Assembly: GCA_964628195.1 (NCBI GenBank)
Contig: CAZVPF010000010.1
Coordinates: 1 to 64,000, forward strand
From: CAZVPF01 sp964628195
GTDB lineage: Bacteria; Planctomycetota; Phycisphaerae; Sedimentisphaerales; Anaerohalosphaeraceae
Reading direction: 5' to 3'
DNA length: 64,000 nucleotides
The notes below the pieces were generated by a model that saw only the letters and a program-made list of their open reading frames with translations, was not told where the DNA came from and made no database searches. This document shows positions 55,371 through 63,110 of this stretch, one piece after another. Each line of letters opens with the position of its first letter. Position 1 is the stretch's first letter. Made by a program: the position numbers and the translations under genes.

Positions 55371-55396
55371 AAGGGCTCGGTTTTTGCCGAGCCCTT
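55371..55396 (-). terminator. Intrinsic terminator, mainly for the Cys-rich gene
   Basis: AAGGGCTCGG (55371-55380) pairs with CCGAGCCCTT (55387-55396), ten pairs, 6-nt loop. The U-run is best on the minus strand (complement of 55365-55372). Weak plus-strand use is possible for the PEP-CTERM gene. Confidence 0.85.
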
Positions 55397-55431
55397 GGTT
55401 AATAATAATTATTACAAGCGAGTAATCCGCG

Positions 55432-55773
55432 TTACTTACCGCAACCGGCTTTCTTGCCTTTCTGGCAGCCTTCGCGTTTTTCCTCGCATTTGCCGTTATC
55501 TTCTTTGTCCTTGTCGCAGCTCTTTTCGCATCCGCCGCACTTGAATTCACTTATAGACTGCTCTTTTTCGCATTTACAATTCTCACACTTGCAGTCCTCG
55601 CACTTTTTGCAGCAGTCATCCTGGGCTTTCTCACATTTCTTCTGGCAGCAGCCGAACTCTTCACTGCCCGCAAATACAGACTCACTCGAACTTATCGACC
55701 CTGCCGATATTGTGATGCCCGAAAGTGCGATAGCGGCTATTGCTGCTGCAACTAATAATTTTTTGGGTAACAT
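55432..55773 (-). CDS. Cys-rich exported protein
   Basis: A 113-aa protein with a signal-like N-terminus (KKLLVAAAIAAIALSGITISAG) and 16 cysteines in the ~75-residue mature part, arranged as CCQKKC, CCKKCEDCKCENCKC, CGGCEKSC and final single Cys, amid Lys/Glu. It resembles a secreted metallothionein-like metal buffer or a disulfide-rich repeat protein; periplasmic Cys-rich proteins of this sort are unusual. No known family recognised. Terminator directly downstream supports expression. Confidence 0.65.
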   Translation of the reverse strand: MLPKKLLVAAAIAAIALSGITISAGSISSSESVFAGSEEFGCCQKKCEKAQDDCCKKCEDCKCENCKCEKEQSISEFKCGGCEKSCDKDKEDNGKCEEKREGCQKGKKAGCGK

Positions 55774-56024
55774 CTTAATTCTCCTAACAGATACACAGGT
55801 TAAAATAAATTTTAATTCATACTAACTTACTATACTAAACCGCACCGCTCGTGTTCATTATTTTCGTCAAAAGTATTTTTAATCTCGAACCCTTACACTC
55901 AATCTCTATATAAATATTATCCACAATTTCGCTTTGAAAAAACTTTTGCGATTCACTTGCCTGTTGCCCAGAGGCAGGGCCTGTGATAAAATGAAGTTTC
56001 GTGAAACTGAACTAATATACAGGA

Positions 56025-57674
56025 ATGATAAAAATGACTTCTAATAAGCTCTATCAGGCAATCTCAGCGTTAATACTCGCCATTTCTCTGCTTATGCCCA
56101 ATCAACTTTGTGCCCAGGTCCACACCGACAGGCTTGGAATTTCGGGCACTATGACAGATGAATCCCCGGACCCCGGCGGACCCGGTCCATCCGGCAGGCG
56201 AGGTTCAAGGAGAACCGATTCCTCCCAGCAGGCCAGGGACGCGGCAAGAGAAATAGACGATGTCCTTGACGATATCCTCGAACATGTTATAGAGGGCCGT
56301 AAACCCAGCAGCCAATTGCTAGAAAACGCCCAAAACCAGCTTATGTCCGCCAAAAAATACGCAAGGGAGATGGAGGACGAGGACCAGGCCAGATTTTTCA
56401 TGCTCACCAGCTGGGTGGGACAGTTCACAGGCGACAAAAAAGAGGCTGTAATAGGGGCAAAACAGGCATTTCGCATAGCCCCTGACAGTGCCGACGCCCA
56501 GGCCACTTTCGCCGCTATAAGCATGATAAACGGAGAGTCCGTCGATTTTCTGGGCAAATATTTGCAGAGAGAACAAATGTCCGCTAAAAGGTCGAACTCA
56601 AGGTACTCAAGCAAGGGAAGCGGCAGGCTCGAATTTGACGGAACCGAGCTTGATTTTGACCTTATTGGCAGAAAAATAGGCCCGCAGGCGCTTAGGTGCA
56701 TAAATTCGACAAAGTTTGAATACCAGCCCGGCAGTGAGTCGCTGTGTTTATTCCTGTGGCAGCTTATGCCCGCAGATAAAGTAATAAAGCAGCAAACCGG
56801 CAATACCCAGGGAAACGACCCGAACACAGGCGCCGAAAAAGCCGCTGAAAGGCGTGAAAGACGCCCTGAAAGGCCTGAAAACCCCGGCAACCCGATGATG
56901 CCAGGCGGCATGGGCGGCGATCCAATGATGGATATGCCCGGCGGCGCTTTTCAAGGCTATGAAAGGCGGGAAAGTAAACCGGAGTATGAAAAATTTGACC
57001 CCGAAGACACCCAGCCCGTCGTCAATTGGTTCAAAAGGGGCTTCGACAGCCCGAAAGTCCGGTTTCTGGCGGTCAATTACGACAATTTCGACAACCGACA
57101 GGCCGTTGCCGACACCCTTGCACAAACCCCCCTTCCCTGGGCGGTCGTTATGGCAAACGACCCTGCAAATGCCCGCTGGGGCCTGAAAGACACCAATATC
57201 AAAAAGTCGATGGTTGCCATTACAAATCCCGAAGGCCAGATCATCTACGCCGGCCCTGCCGAGAACTTCCTGCCCGCTATGCTGCTCGACGAGATGGGAC
57301 TGCTGGCCGCCAAAGCCGACCCGGAATCAAGAAAACCACTACCTGAGCCCAAAAAGTCAGATAACGACCAGCCGGCCGTCACACAAAACACCCCCAGGCA
57401 ACAGCCTCCCGCCCAGCCGGACCAAAACCAACAGCCCGACTCACAGATGGCTGTCGAGGATAAGGTCTGGTGCGAAAAGCAGTTATCGACTGCTGATGGC
57501 TTTATAAAGAAAGGGCACTTTTTCGGCTACAAACAGGGAATCGATATGTGCCGAAGGGTCATAGAGCGTTTCCCTGACTCCACTTACGCAGAGCAGGCCC
57601 GCAAGCTGCTCGGAAGAATACCCGAAAGGCACCACAGGAGATACGGCATAACGCCCGAAGAGCTCGGCAGATAA
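56025..57674 (+). CDS. Exported TPR/thioredoxin-like protein, unknown function
   Basis: A 549-aa protein with a signal (residues ~8-30, ending LCAQ). Residues ~70-175 are TPR-like helices (KEAVIGAKQAFRIAPDSADAQATFAAI). A Met/Gly/Pro/Arg-rich linker (~265-315) follows. A thioredoxin-like part (~345-425) has the TlpA-style AVVMANDP and NIKKSMVAITNPEGQIIYAG but no CxxC. A Gln/Pro-rich linker leads to a TPR-like C-terminus (GYKQGIDMCRRVIERFPDSTYAEQARKLLG). Two start codons (56025, 56034). Likely a periplasmic scaffold; no function assigned. Confidence 0.6.
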   Translation: MIKMTSNKLYQAISALILAISLLMPNQLCAQVHTDRLGISGTMTDESPDPGGPGPSGRRGSRRTDSSQQARDAAREIDDVLDDILEHVIEGRKPSSQLLENAQNQLMSAKKYAREMEDEDQARFFMLTSWVGQFTGDKKEAVIGAKQAFRIAPDSADAQATFAAISMINGESVDFLGKYLQREQMSAKRSNSRYSSKGSGRLEFDGTELDFDLIGRKIGPQALRCINSTKFEYQPGSESLCLFLWQLMPADKVIKQQTGNTQGNDPNTGAEKAAERRERRPERPENPGNPMMPGGMGGDPMMDMPGGAFQGYERRESKPEYEKFDPEDTQPVVNWFKRGFDSPKVRFLAVNYDNFDNRQAVADTLAQTPLPWAVVMANDPANARWGLKDTNIKKSMVAITNPEGQIIYAGPAENFLPAMLLDEMGLLAAKADPESRKPLPEPKKSDNDQPAVTQNTPRQQPPAQPDQNQQPDSQMAVEDKVWCEKQLSTADGFIKKGHFFGYKQGIDMCRRVIERFPDSTYAEQARKLLGRIPERHHRRYGITPEELGR

Positions 57675-57860
57675 CTCTCGAGCAGCCCACTGTTATCAAG
57701 ACGGCCCCGGACGCACACAAATTCGCTATATATTTCCGGGCAGCCGATTGATAAATTTTCGCCAGCTTATATTTTACGACCGATAACACCCTCATTACAC
57801 ACACTAACAATCTGAAAAAGCGTAATATTAAGTATTTCTTAATAAAATCTTCGCAAAAAT

Positions 57861-57889
57861 TTGACATCCACCCCCCTGTATATTATAAT
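57861..57889 (+). promoter_or_regulatory. Perfect consensus sigma-70 promoter
   Basis: TTGACA (57861-57866), exactly 17 nt, TATAAT (57884-57889), inside the palindrome TATATTATAATATA (57879-57892). Expected start near 57896. It is the strongest promoter in the window and precedes no clear protein gene. 57675-57860 before it is AT-rich and empty. Confidence 0.85.
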
Positions 57890-57979
57890 ATACCTGTGCT
57901 TCGGAGGTTGAAAAACAAGCCTTGGGCATGGGACATTGAAGTGAGAAAATGGGTGATTAAATTATTTGGAGGATCGGTT

Positions 57980-58165
57980 ATGGTTCTCTTTGAAATACAG
58001 GAAAGTATTCTGGTTTTAGCTGATACCGGGGCCCGCGGGCCGCCGGAAAACAAGGGACGGACCTTTTTTGGCACTGGCGGTTATCATCGGCCTTGCGGGG
58101 CCTGTGATAATCGTCATAGGAGACGAAGAATTTCCTTCTTCCTTTTCCTTGCCGTCTCAAGGTGA
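57980..58165 (+). CDS. Possible short ORF inside the structured transcript
   Basis: ATG 57980 with GGAGG 7 nt upstream encodes a ~61-aa peptide starting MVLFEIQESILVLADTGARG. A run of six T (58064-58069) sits where the frame could shift into one encoding a hydrophobic segment (LALAVIIGLAGPVIIVIGDE). That segment is also the hairpin 58079-58112, so the protein-like look may come from the palindrome. Coding status unclear. Confidence 0.3.
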   Translation: MVLFEIQESILVLADTGARGPPENKGRTFFGTGGYHRPCGACDNRHRRRRISFFLFLAVSR

Positions 58166-58322
58166 TCGCCGCACTGATTCGGTGGGCACAAATTCGGGTT
58201 CTCTCTCTCCTCCGCCCGAACGCTCAATCGTGCGACGGTCAACGGCCGAAAGGCCGCGTGTCCACAGGATGGACATGTGCGGAGCTTATTGGGGGGCTCT
58301 GTAAGCTTCCGCCTACTCTCAG

Positions 58323-58363
58323 GGGATCTCTGCCGATAAGGGGACGCAGAGGTCCCTTCTTTT
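58323..58363 (+). terminator. Intrinsic terminator of the candidate RNA
   Basis: GGGATCTCTGC (58323-58333) pairs with GCAGAGGTCCC (58346-58356), eleven pairs with one G-U, 12-nt loop, then TTCTTTT. Confidence 0.85.
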
Positions 58364-58481
58364 GCGCGCAGATTACACTAAAAGGGTCTTTTGGAGGTAA
58401 CTGATAATCAAAAACGTCATGGCCGATCAATAATCAGGCATGTTTTACTTGACCGCCATATCCGATTGTGCCTGCTGGAAT

Positions 58482-59180
58482 TTAAAAATTCCGTTTAATA
58501 CCGTTCGGCTGTCGAAAACCGCTCTTGCCCTCGGACTGGTGGAAGTCGACAAGTATCTGAGCAACCTTTTCCGGGTCGTCCTCGACCGTGAATACGTCCA
58601 TATCCTCAGGTGAGATAAAGTTTTCCTTATGAAGCATATCCGAATGCATCCAGTCGATAAGCCCTTTCCAGTAATCCCTGCCTACAAGTATCACCGGAAA
58701 ATAAGCCTGCTTGAGCGTCTGGATCAGCACAAGGGCCTCGAAAAGCTCGTCCATCGTGCCGTAACCGCCGGGCATTACGATAAAACCGTTGGCATACTTT
58801 ACGAACATTACCTTACGGCAGAAAAAGTACCTGAAATTGAGCGCAAGGTCCTGGTACTGGTTCGGCTTCTGCTCGTGCGGAAGCTCGATGTTCAGCCCTA
58901 TGCTGCGACCGCCTGCCGCCTGTGCGCCTTTGTTTGCGGCCTCCATCAGCCCGCCGCCGCCCCCTGTAATTACCGCAAAGCCGGCTCTTGCCACCGCCGC
59001 GCCGACCTCCTCAGAAAGCTTGTAGTAAGGATCGTCAGGTGTTGACCTCGCCGAACCGAATATAGAAACCGCCGGTTCTACGTCCGAAAGCTCTTCAAAA
59101 CCTTCGACAAATTCCGCCATGATGCGGAAAATCCGCCACGGCTCTTCCGAGCTCATAAGCTTTGTCGGAATACTGCTCAT
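58482..59180 (-). CDS. LOG-family (TIGR00730) nucleotide phosphoribohydrolase-like protein
   Basis: About 232 aa; start 59180 (MSSIPT) has GAAAGG 6 nt upstream. It carries VSIFGSARSTPDDPYY, ITGGGGGLMEAANKGA and the diagnostic FIVMPGGYGTMDELFEALVLIQT. The family cleaves nucleoside 5'-monophosphates (cytokinin-activating in plants and some bacteria); older annotations call it lysine decarboxylase. The cellular role here is unknown. Confidence 0.9.
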   Translation of the reverse strand: MSSIPTKLMSSEEPWRIFRIMAEFVEGFEELSDVEPAVSIFGSARSTPDDPYYKLSEEVGAAVARAGFAVITGGGGGLMEAANKGAQAAGGRSIGLNIELPHEQKPNQYQDLALNFRYFFCRKVMFVKYANGFIVMPGGYGTMDELFEALVLIQTLKQAYFPVILVGRDYWKGLIDWMHSDMLHKENFISPEDMDVFTVEDDPEKVAQILVDFHQSEGKSGFRQPNGIKRNF

Positions 59181-59245
59181 TTTTTGCCTTTCAAGTACTA
59201 ACATGTGTAGTATATCGACTTACCCTGCTTGAGGGTAAAGAAAAA

Positions 59246-59971
59246 TTACCACAAATCCGGCTTGTCCGCCGACGGGCAGTGCCTGCTTATCTTACATTCC
59301 CCGCAGTTCGGTTTCCTCGCCCGGCACACAGCCCTGCCGTGAAAAACTATAAGGTGACTGAACATTGTCCACCCGCCGTAACGCTTTTTCGGCACCACCT
59401 CCATAAGGTCGTATTCAAGCTTAACCGGGTCGGAGTTCTCCGACAGACCCAGCCGCCTGCTTAGCCTGATAACATGCGTATCGCAAACGATCCCCGCCGT
59501 TTTGAAACAGTTGCCGAGTATAACGTTCGCCGTTTTCCTTCCAACGCCCGGCAGCGTTAATAAATCATCCATATTATCGGGCACGCTGCCCCCGAACTTG
59601 TCAACGACCATCCCTGCCGTCGCCTTTATATTCTTTGCCTTGTTCCGATAAAAGCCCGTCGAGCGTATATCCTTCTCAATTTCAGGAGTCGAACGCTTCG
59701 CCCAGCTTGCCGCATCCGGGTATTTAGGAAACAAATCCTTTGTCACGATATTCACCCGCTCGTCCGTGCACTGCGCCGCCAGTATCGTAGCAAGCAGCAG
59801 TTGAAAAGGGTTGGCGTGGTCAAGCGACGTCCTCGCGTCGGGATAGGTTCGCTTCAGTATCGGCATTATCTTCTCTACCCGCTGCGAAGCCTCGGCCTTG
59901 TCGACCTTTATCTTTTTTGACTTTGTTGCCTTGTGAACATTTTTCGCGCTTTTAGCTTTTTTCACCGCCAT
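59246..59971 (-). CDS. nth: Endonuclease III
   Basis: A 241-aa DNA glycosylase/AP lyase for oxidised pyrimidines. Helix-hairpin-helix LPGVGRKTANVILG with the catalytic Lys, the catalytic Asp in VCDTHVIRLSRRLGL, and the Fe-S cluster cysteines CRARKPNCGECKISRHC. The Lys-rich N-terminal extension (KAKSAKNVHKATKSKK) is unusual but common in some bacteria. 13 nt after the dsbD stop; the two may be co-transcribed. Confidence 0.94.
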   Translation of the reverse strand: MAVKKAKSAKNVHKATKSKKIKVDKAEASQRVEKIMPILKRTYPDARTSLDHANPFQLLLATILAAQCTDERVNIVTKDLFPKYPDAASWAKRSTPEIEKDIRSTGFYRNKAKNIKATAGMVVDKFGGSVPDNMDDLLTLPGVGRKTANVILGNCFKTAGIVCDTHVIRLSRRLGLSENSDPVKLEYDLMEVVPKKRYGGWTMFSHLIVFHGRAVCRARKPNCGECKISRHCPSADKPDLW

Positions 59972-59984
59972 CTTGTTTTGCGTC

Positions 59985-61754
59985 CTATAACTGCTTGATT
60001 ATATCCTTGAAGTCCTGCTTTGAGATTATTCCTTCAATCCGCTCCGTCGTCCCGTCCGGCCTGTGCACCACGGTAAACGGAATGCCCCCGGCCTTGTATT
60101 TTTCGTTTAGCGCATCAGTCGCCGGGTTGTCCTTCAGCGTCGTGTCCGCGTTGAACAGCGCGACACCTTTATCGACAAGAAGCTGCTGCACGTCGGGCTT
60201 GTCGAACACGGTCTTTTTCAGCACCGTGCAGTTGGTGCACCAGTCCGCTGTGAACTTTATAACCACCGGGATACCCTCGTCAAGGCTCTGCCCGACCGCC
60301 TGGGCGTCATATTCCCGCCAGGTTGTTATCTGCTCGTCTTTATCGAAAAGCATAAACCCCAACACCGCCGTTATAAGCGCCGCCGCTATCCTGATGGCGT
60401 ACTTCTTGCCCCTGCCCGTAGAAAATGTCACCCAGCCGCCCCACATCCAAAGCGCAAACGAAAGCACCACCGCAAAGTACAGCACCGCGGTTTTCATATC
60501 CGCCGGCACCGCGGAGAAAAACTTTACCGCAATAACAAGCAGCAAAAACCCGAGCCCGACCTTGACCTTCTCCATCCAGCCGCCCGGCCTGGGCATCTTG
60601 TTAAGCAGCCCCGGCACAGAAGTCAGCACCATATAAGGAAGCGCCATCCCCACCCCTATAAACATCAGCACAAGCGTCGCTATCGTCCAGTGCTGCGTCT
60701 GCGCCCAAGCGACCGCCACAGCAAGCAGCCCGAAACTGCATGGCGTTGCAAGAAGCGCAGCCAAAAACCCCATGCCGACCATACCCGCCGAGCCTGATTT
60801 TTCACCGCCTCCGCCCCCTGCCTTGGCCGTCACCGAAGAAGGTATCGCAATCCCGAAAACCCCGAACATAAACAGCGCCATCGCCACCATCAAAAGAGTC
60901 ATGAATATCAAAAACCCCGGCTGCCGCCACTGGTCACCCCAGTGAAATACCGTGTTATAACCGAATATCAGCACAAGGTTCAGTATCGCCACACCCGCGA
61001 AGAAGATCAAAATACCAAGGCAAAACAGCGCACCCATCGACATGCTCTTGGCCCGGTTCTTGCCCGCCTGGTTCCAGATGCGTGTAATTATAAGCGGTAT
61101 CACCGGCCACACGCATGGCATGACGTTCAGTATCACACCCGACACAAGCGCAATCAAAAGTGCAAAAGGCAGCGAAAGGTTTGCACCCCGCGACCCGCCG
61201 ACCGCTTCCGTTGCCCCGCCGGCCATGACCTCCGCAGAACCAGCCGGCACAGCCTTCGCGTCAGCAGGTATCTCAACTTCGCCAGCCAGGTTATGCTCAA
61301 ACGGAGAAAGGCACAGCTTCGACGTGCAGGCGATGCCGGTTATTTTCACACTCACCTCCGCGCTTTCAATATCCGCAGGCATTCCAGTCACAGGTATAAG
61401 AACTCGAAAATCACCGACATAAACGTCTATTTCCTTATCCAGACCCTTGTCAAAATACTTCGACGGCTCCGGAAAAACAGCCTCCCCAAACTCCAGCACA
61501 GGAGAACTCGCCTCTATCCGCAGATCAAGCGTAGGCGCCGGCGCCGTTTCCGGGTCCGCATAATAGTGCAGGTCATCCGTCCCCTCAAAAACAACAGCAA
61601 CTTTCGCAAACTCACCCGGCTCCATCTCAATATGCGCGTATGAAACCTCATCTTTATAGCTGGTAACGAGCACCGGCTCCGCTGCCGCGGCAACCCCGCG
61701 GCCCAAAAACGCTAAAGAAGCCAAAACCAGCAACATTGTTCCCCGAATCGTCAT
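59985..61754 (-). CDS. dsbD: DsbD-type thiol:disulfide interchange protein
   Basis: A 589-aa membrane protein carrying electrons from cytoplasmic thioredoxin to the periplasm. A signal peptide (LLVLASLAFLGRGVAAAA) precedes an N-terminal DsbC-like domain (~25-170) with CTSKLC. Eight hydrophobic segments hold the paired membrane Cys in NVMPCVWPVIPL and LATPCSFGLL. The C-terminal thioredoxin domain (~470-589) has FTADWCTNCTVLKK and a cis-Pro in GIPFTVVHRP. It could reduce the TlpA-like protein at 51708-52445. Confidence 0.92.
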   Translation of the reverse strand: MTIRGTMLLVLASLAFLGRGVAAAAEPVLVTSYKDEVSYAHIEMEPGEFAKVAVVFEGTDDLHYYADPETAPAPTLDLRIEASSPVLEFGEAVFPEPSKYFDKGLDKEIDVYVGDFRVLIPVTGMPADIESAEVSVKITGIACTSKLCLSPFEHNLAGEVEIPADAKAVPAGSAEVMAGGATEAVGGSRGANLSLPFALLIALVSGVILNVMPCVWPVIPLIITRIWNQAGKNRAKSMSMGALFCLGILIFFAGVAILNLVLIFGYNTVFHWGDQWRQPGFLIFMTLLMVAMALFMFGVFGIAIPSSVTAKAGGGGGEKSGSAGMVGMGFLAALLATPCSFGLLAVAVAWAQTQHWTIATLVLMFIGVGMALPYMVLTSVPGLLNKMPRPGGWMEKVKVGLGFLLLVIAVKFFSAVPADMKTAVLYFAVVLSFALWMWGGWVTFSTGRGKKYAIRIAAALITAVLGFMLFDKDEQITTWREYDAQAVGQSLDEGIPVVIKFTADWCTNCTVLKKTVFDKPDVQQLLVDKGVALFNADTTLKDNPATDALNEKYKAGGIPFTVVHRPDGTTERIEGIISKQDFKDIIKQL

Positions 61755-62046
61755 ATATACTGCCCCTTTCGATTACATTGTCAAATCGCCGAAACAATAG
61801 AAGATACGCCGCATCGCCAGTCATGTTCGGCCGGACTCTAACTAACAAAATAACATAATCAGGGCCAATATCAACCTCAAATGCTCCACAGTCCAGACAC
61901 ATAGACCCAGCCGAAGGCTAAAAAATAACCGACAGCCATTATTTTACTTGCCCGCCAGCCAATAATTGTTATTGTTAAGGGATGACAATCGCCGATATCT
62001 GCTCCATGGCGGAAACACAATTAAAAAATGAGGGAGTATTCTCGCT

Positions 62047-63000
62047 ATGAGTTCTTTTGCAAGGGAAAAACTCGCGGCAAGTTTGTTCAAACGATACGAA
62101 GGAAACCCCATTCTCGGACCCTGGGACTGGCCCTACCCGATCAACTCCGTCTTCAACCCCGCAGCCACTATGGTCGACGACGAGGTCCTGCTGCTGTGCA
62201 GGGTCGAGGAGCTTCGCGGCTTTTCACACCTGACTGTCGCACGAAGCAAGGATGGCTACACAAACTGGAAGATCGACGAAAACCCGACCATGACGCCCGA
62301 CTCCGGCACTCATGAGGAACAGTGGGGCCTTGAGGACCCGCGTATAGTATGGCTCGAGGAGCAAAAACAATACGCGATCACCTACGTCTCTTTCAGCCCC
62401 GGCGGGCCAATAGTTTCACTTGCCATAACCAAAAACTTCAAAACCTTCGCAAGGCTTGGCGGCCTGCTGCCCCCGGAGGACAAAGACGCATGCCTGTTCC
62501 CCCGACGCTTCAACGGCAGGTTCGCCCTGATACACAGACCAATCGTCCGAGGCGAGGCACATATCTGGATAAGTCTCTCCCCGGACCTCAAGCATTGGGG
62601 AGATCACAGGATACTGCTCAAAACACGAACCGCATACTGGGACGGCGCCCGCATCGGCCTGGGCTGTCAGCCGATAGAGCTGCCTGAAGGCTGGCTGCTC
62701 ATCTACCACGGTGTAAGAATGACCACCGCAAGTCAGATATACAGGACCGGCATGGCCCTGCTCGACAAGGACGAACCCTGGCGCGTCCTGCGAAGGGGTG
62801 AGGAGTGGGTTCTCGGCCCGCGCGAAAGCTACGAAAGAATAGGCGACGTAAGCGACGTTACCTTCGTCACAGGGGGCATCGTAAAGGACAACAACCTAAT
62901 GGTCTACTACGGCGCCGCGGACGATAAAATCGCAGTCGCCTCAGCAAGCCTCGATGATGTCAGGGAATACATTATGTCCTGTCCCGAATGCGATGAGTAG
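62047..63000 (+). CDS. GH130-family glycoside phosphorylase
   Basis: A 317-aa soluble enzyme of the GH130 five-bladed propeller. NPILGPWDWPYPINSVFNPAATMVDDEVLLLCRVEE has the conserved N-x-A and R patterns; GLEDPRIVW is the hallmark with the catalytic Asp; RFALIHRP and GCQPIELPEGWLLIYHGV form the phosphate and sugar pockets. Members phosphorolyse beta-mannosides such as mannose-GlcNAc. It is alone between dsbD and a TRAP permease, so the exact substrate is not shown. Confidence 0.88.
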   Translation: MSSFAREKLAASLFKRYEGNPILGPWDWPYPINSVFNPAATMVDDEVLLLCRVEELRGFSHLTVARSKDGYTNWKIDENPTMTPDSGTHEEQWGLEDPRIVWLEEQKQYAITYVSFSPGGPIVSLAITKNFKTFARLGGLLPPEDKDACLFPRRFNGRFALIHRPIVRGEAHIWISLSPDLKHWGDHRILLKTRTAYWDGARIGLGCQPIELPEGWLLIYHGVRMTTASQIYRTGMALLDKDEPWRVLRRGEEWVLGPRESYERIGDVSDVTFVTGGIVKDNNLMVYYGAADDKIAVASASLDDVREYIMSCPECDE

Positions 63001-63110
63001 CTCAAACCCTGGAAGAAGATGTCTTAGGCCTGTCACGCTTGTCCTGATAGATGACAATTTCCAGGTTCTGCAACCAGGCAAGCCTCTTCGTGGTTTTGAA
63101 TAATCGATAT

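Larger units (their letters stand above)
57896..58363 (+). ncRNA. Candidate structured RNA of about 470 nt
   Basis: Runs from the consensus promoter to an intrinsic terminator, between two convergent protein genes. Hairpins in order: palindrome GGCCCGCGGGCC (58030-58041); a 14-bp stem with one mismatch 58079-58112; TTCGGG/CCCGAA 58193-58220 with a CU-rich loop containing CTCCTCC; CGGCC-GAAA-GGCCG 58243-58256; TGTCCA/TGGACA 58259-58275; GCGGAGCTTA with TAAGCTTCCGC 58279-58312. No RNase P, tmRNA, SRP or 6S signature was recognised. A short ORF inside (57980-58165) is an alternative reading of part of it. Confidence 0.6.

Noticed and set aside
58018..58304. Membrane-protein gene in the frame of 58068
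   Set aside because: No start codon with a ribosome site; the hydrophobic stretch is produced by a strong palindrome. Kept only as a low-interest finding.
58289..58330. SRP (4.5S) RNA because of GGGGGGCTCTGT
   Set aside because: The conserved GGTCAGG...GGAAGG loop is missing and the hairpins do not match.
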